Positions 63,326 to 64,000 of a stretch of 64,000 bases of DNA are shown here, piece after piece; the stretch's first letter is position 1, and each line of letters begins with the position of its first letter. Source of the stretch: Gelidibacter salicanalis (GTDB taxonomy: Bacteria; Bacteroidota; Bacteroidia; Flavobacteriales; Flavobacteriaceae); NCBI RefSeq assembly GCF_007997285.1, contig NZ_VORX01000001.1:673819-737818 (forward strand). Reading direction: 5' to 3'. Position numbers and translations under genes: made by a program. The notes beneath the pieces were generated by a model. It was not told where the DNA came from, did not search any database, and worked only from the letters and a program-made list of their open reading frames with translations.

Positions 63326-63757
63326 CTAAATTCGAGGTTCAAAAGGTCCTAATCTTTGTTTGTAGGTCAATTGAAAATATATAAAATAGTTGTATAGTTT
63401 ATAGTTGACGTCATAACCGTAATCTATAGATGGTTGGTAATCAATTTGAAGCTCGTACAAATGACTTGGGTAACGTTGTGGTTGAATAACACGGCTATTC
63501 CATTCTGATACGTAGATTCTATTTCTGCTTTCTAAATACTCTTGAGAATAGAAGCCTTCAGGTTTCGCTCGAGAAGCTAGCCAAGAATTAAAACCCGGTT
63601 CAATAATGAGAATCTCGTATTCTAAAGAATCATTCGCTATTCTGACCGTGTCTTGAACCCTGGAGGACGTTTGAGGATCTGTTTTATTGGCAATTTTAGT
63701 TGTATTGCAGGAAGCTGCTAGAATTCCTATAAATAAAAGCGTGAGCATAGTTTTCAT
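63326..63757 (-). CDS. Lipoprotein of unknown function (DUF6146-like)
   Basis: 143 residues. A lipoprotein signal is visible (LLFIGILAASC, Cys17 as the lipidated residue), so it is anchored in a membrane facing the periplasm. The mature region is beta-rich with many Tyr (YELQIDYQPSIDYGYDVNYK) and ends FEPRI. The family number is recalled, not verified. It is transcribed in the same direction as the membrane-protein gene 33 bp downstream and may share its transcript. Function unknown. Confidence 0.75.
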   Translation of the reverse strand: MKTMLTLLFIGILAASCNTTKIANKTDPQTSSRVQDTVRIANDSLEYEILIIEPGFNSWLASRAKPEGFYSQEYLESRNRIYVSEWNSRVIQPQRYPSHLYELQIDYQPSIDYGYDVNYKLYNYFIYFQLTYKQRLGPFEPRI

Positions 63758-63825
63758 AACTATATGATTTTGTAATTAAATTACACTATTTCTGCTTGAC
63801 AGCATGAGAATTGCCAGTTTTTAAC

Positions 63826-63858
63826 AAAACAAAAGTCGCACTGTAAACGTGCGACTTT
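63826..63858 (-). terminator. Terminator of a gene entering from the right
   Basis: AAAGTCGCAC (63832-63841) pairs with GTGCGACTTT (63849-63858); on the minus strand it is followed by the T-rich TTTTGTTTTG. No minus-strand gene other than one beginning beyond the window would use it. Confidence 0.7.
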
Positions 63859-63901
63859 AAATCTGTTGTATATAATTCCTCTCTTCTCCCAAAAAAAATA
63901 A

Positions 63902-64000
63902 TCACTTTAAGGTAACGTTTTGTATCTTGGATAGTGCTCTTTGCAAGACCGATTTTAAATTGATGCTTATAAGCTCGAGCGTAATTCTGGTTGGAATGTA
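63902..64000 (-). CDS. C-terminus of an unidentified gene (partial)
   Basis: A minus-strand frame enters from the right edge and stops at 63904-63902 after 32 codons (TRITLELISINLKSVLQRAL in its middle). The stop lies 44 bp before the intrinsic terminator at 63826-63858, which supports it over the competing longer frame in the same stretch. Too short to identify. Confidence 0.35.
   Translation of the reverse strand, partial: YIPTRITLELISINLKSVLQRALSKIQNVTLK

Noticed and set aside
63780..64000. Longer minus-strand open frame at the right end running to about 63798
   Set aside because: It would read through the strong terminator hairpin at 63832-63858; the shorter frame stopping at 63902 fits the terminator better, though neither is certain.
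1..64000. CRISPR arrays, tRNA or rRNA genes, integrated phage or complete insertion sequence
   Set aside because: No regularly spaced repeats, cloverleaf-type sequence with CCA-proximal conserved bases, rRNA core, phage structural gene or transposase was noticed on either strand.

Overview
The window is a chromosomal segment of a member of the Bacteroidota, most likely a marine-type Flavobacteriaceae. The evidence is the low G+C content, the near absence of Shine-Dalgarno sites, TAnnTTTG-type -7 promoter boxes, CarboxypepD_reg-like TonB receptors, BatA, YfhO, DUF3667, DUF4870-like and TIGR02757 families, and an isolated class-II fumarase and 1-Cys peroxiredoxin of flavobacterial type. I cannot name the genus. 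Most genes are housekeeping or conserved family genes. I saw no tRNA, rRNA, CRISPR array, prophage or intact insertion sequence.

Layout. 1-4.2 kb: tail of a NudK-like Nudix gene, then unknown-function cytoplasmic and membrane genes with simple-sequence tracts before their starts. 4.25-5.7 kb: two copies of a roughly 95-bp REP/MITE-like repeat, then a degenerate locus where the C-terminal half of an ScfR/RamB-type regulator abuts the C-terminal fragment of a long-type isocitrate lyase. This looks like a deletion scar of the glyoxylate shunt. 5.7-9.9 kb: GNAT, hutG and hutI histidine-degradation genes around a coiled-coil membrane protein. 10-18 kb: fumC, a 1-Cys peroxiredoxin, an outer-membrane beta-barrel receptor with a small exported partner, arsC-like, a HAD phosphatase and prfB with a programmed +1 frameshift. 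18-25.3 kb: metalloprotease, threonine aldolase, glycosyltransferase, YbaB and an oligopeptidase B-like peptidase.

25.4-30.2 kb holds the most coherent specialised set: a cysteine-synthase-like enzyme, an alpha-oxoamine synthase, a convergent GNAT-type acyltransferase and an outer-membrane protein. I read it as a candidate capnine/sulfobacin sulfonolipid locus. 30.4-36 kb: DUF4834-like protein, YfhO, a group 4 glycosyltransferase and a flippase (surface glycan). 36.2-41.9 kb: a Tyr/His-rich exported protein, an AraC regulator, a 35-residue basic protein, a fatty acid hydroxylase-like enzyme and a DUF3667 protein.

41.9-49.5 kb: uvrA, an ECF sigma factor with a 47-codon companion, a cysteine-free endonuclease III divergent from bcp, a large conserved protein of unknown role and a PhnP-like hydrolase. 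49.5-53.7 kb: a tight four-gene operon with a BatA-type membrane protein, a dihydroorotase paralogue that has lost its metal ligands, a Tic20/DUF4870-like protein and an esterase. 53.8-64 kb: glycosyltransferase, S10 peptidase, GAF histidine kinase, TIGR02757 protein, small ORFs, lolD-like ATPase and a TonB receptor with a His/Asp-rich loop preceded by a His/Cys exported protein (candidate zinc uptake), then small membrane and lipoprotein genes. All family assignments are from reading motifs by eye. No database search was run.
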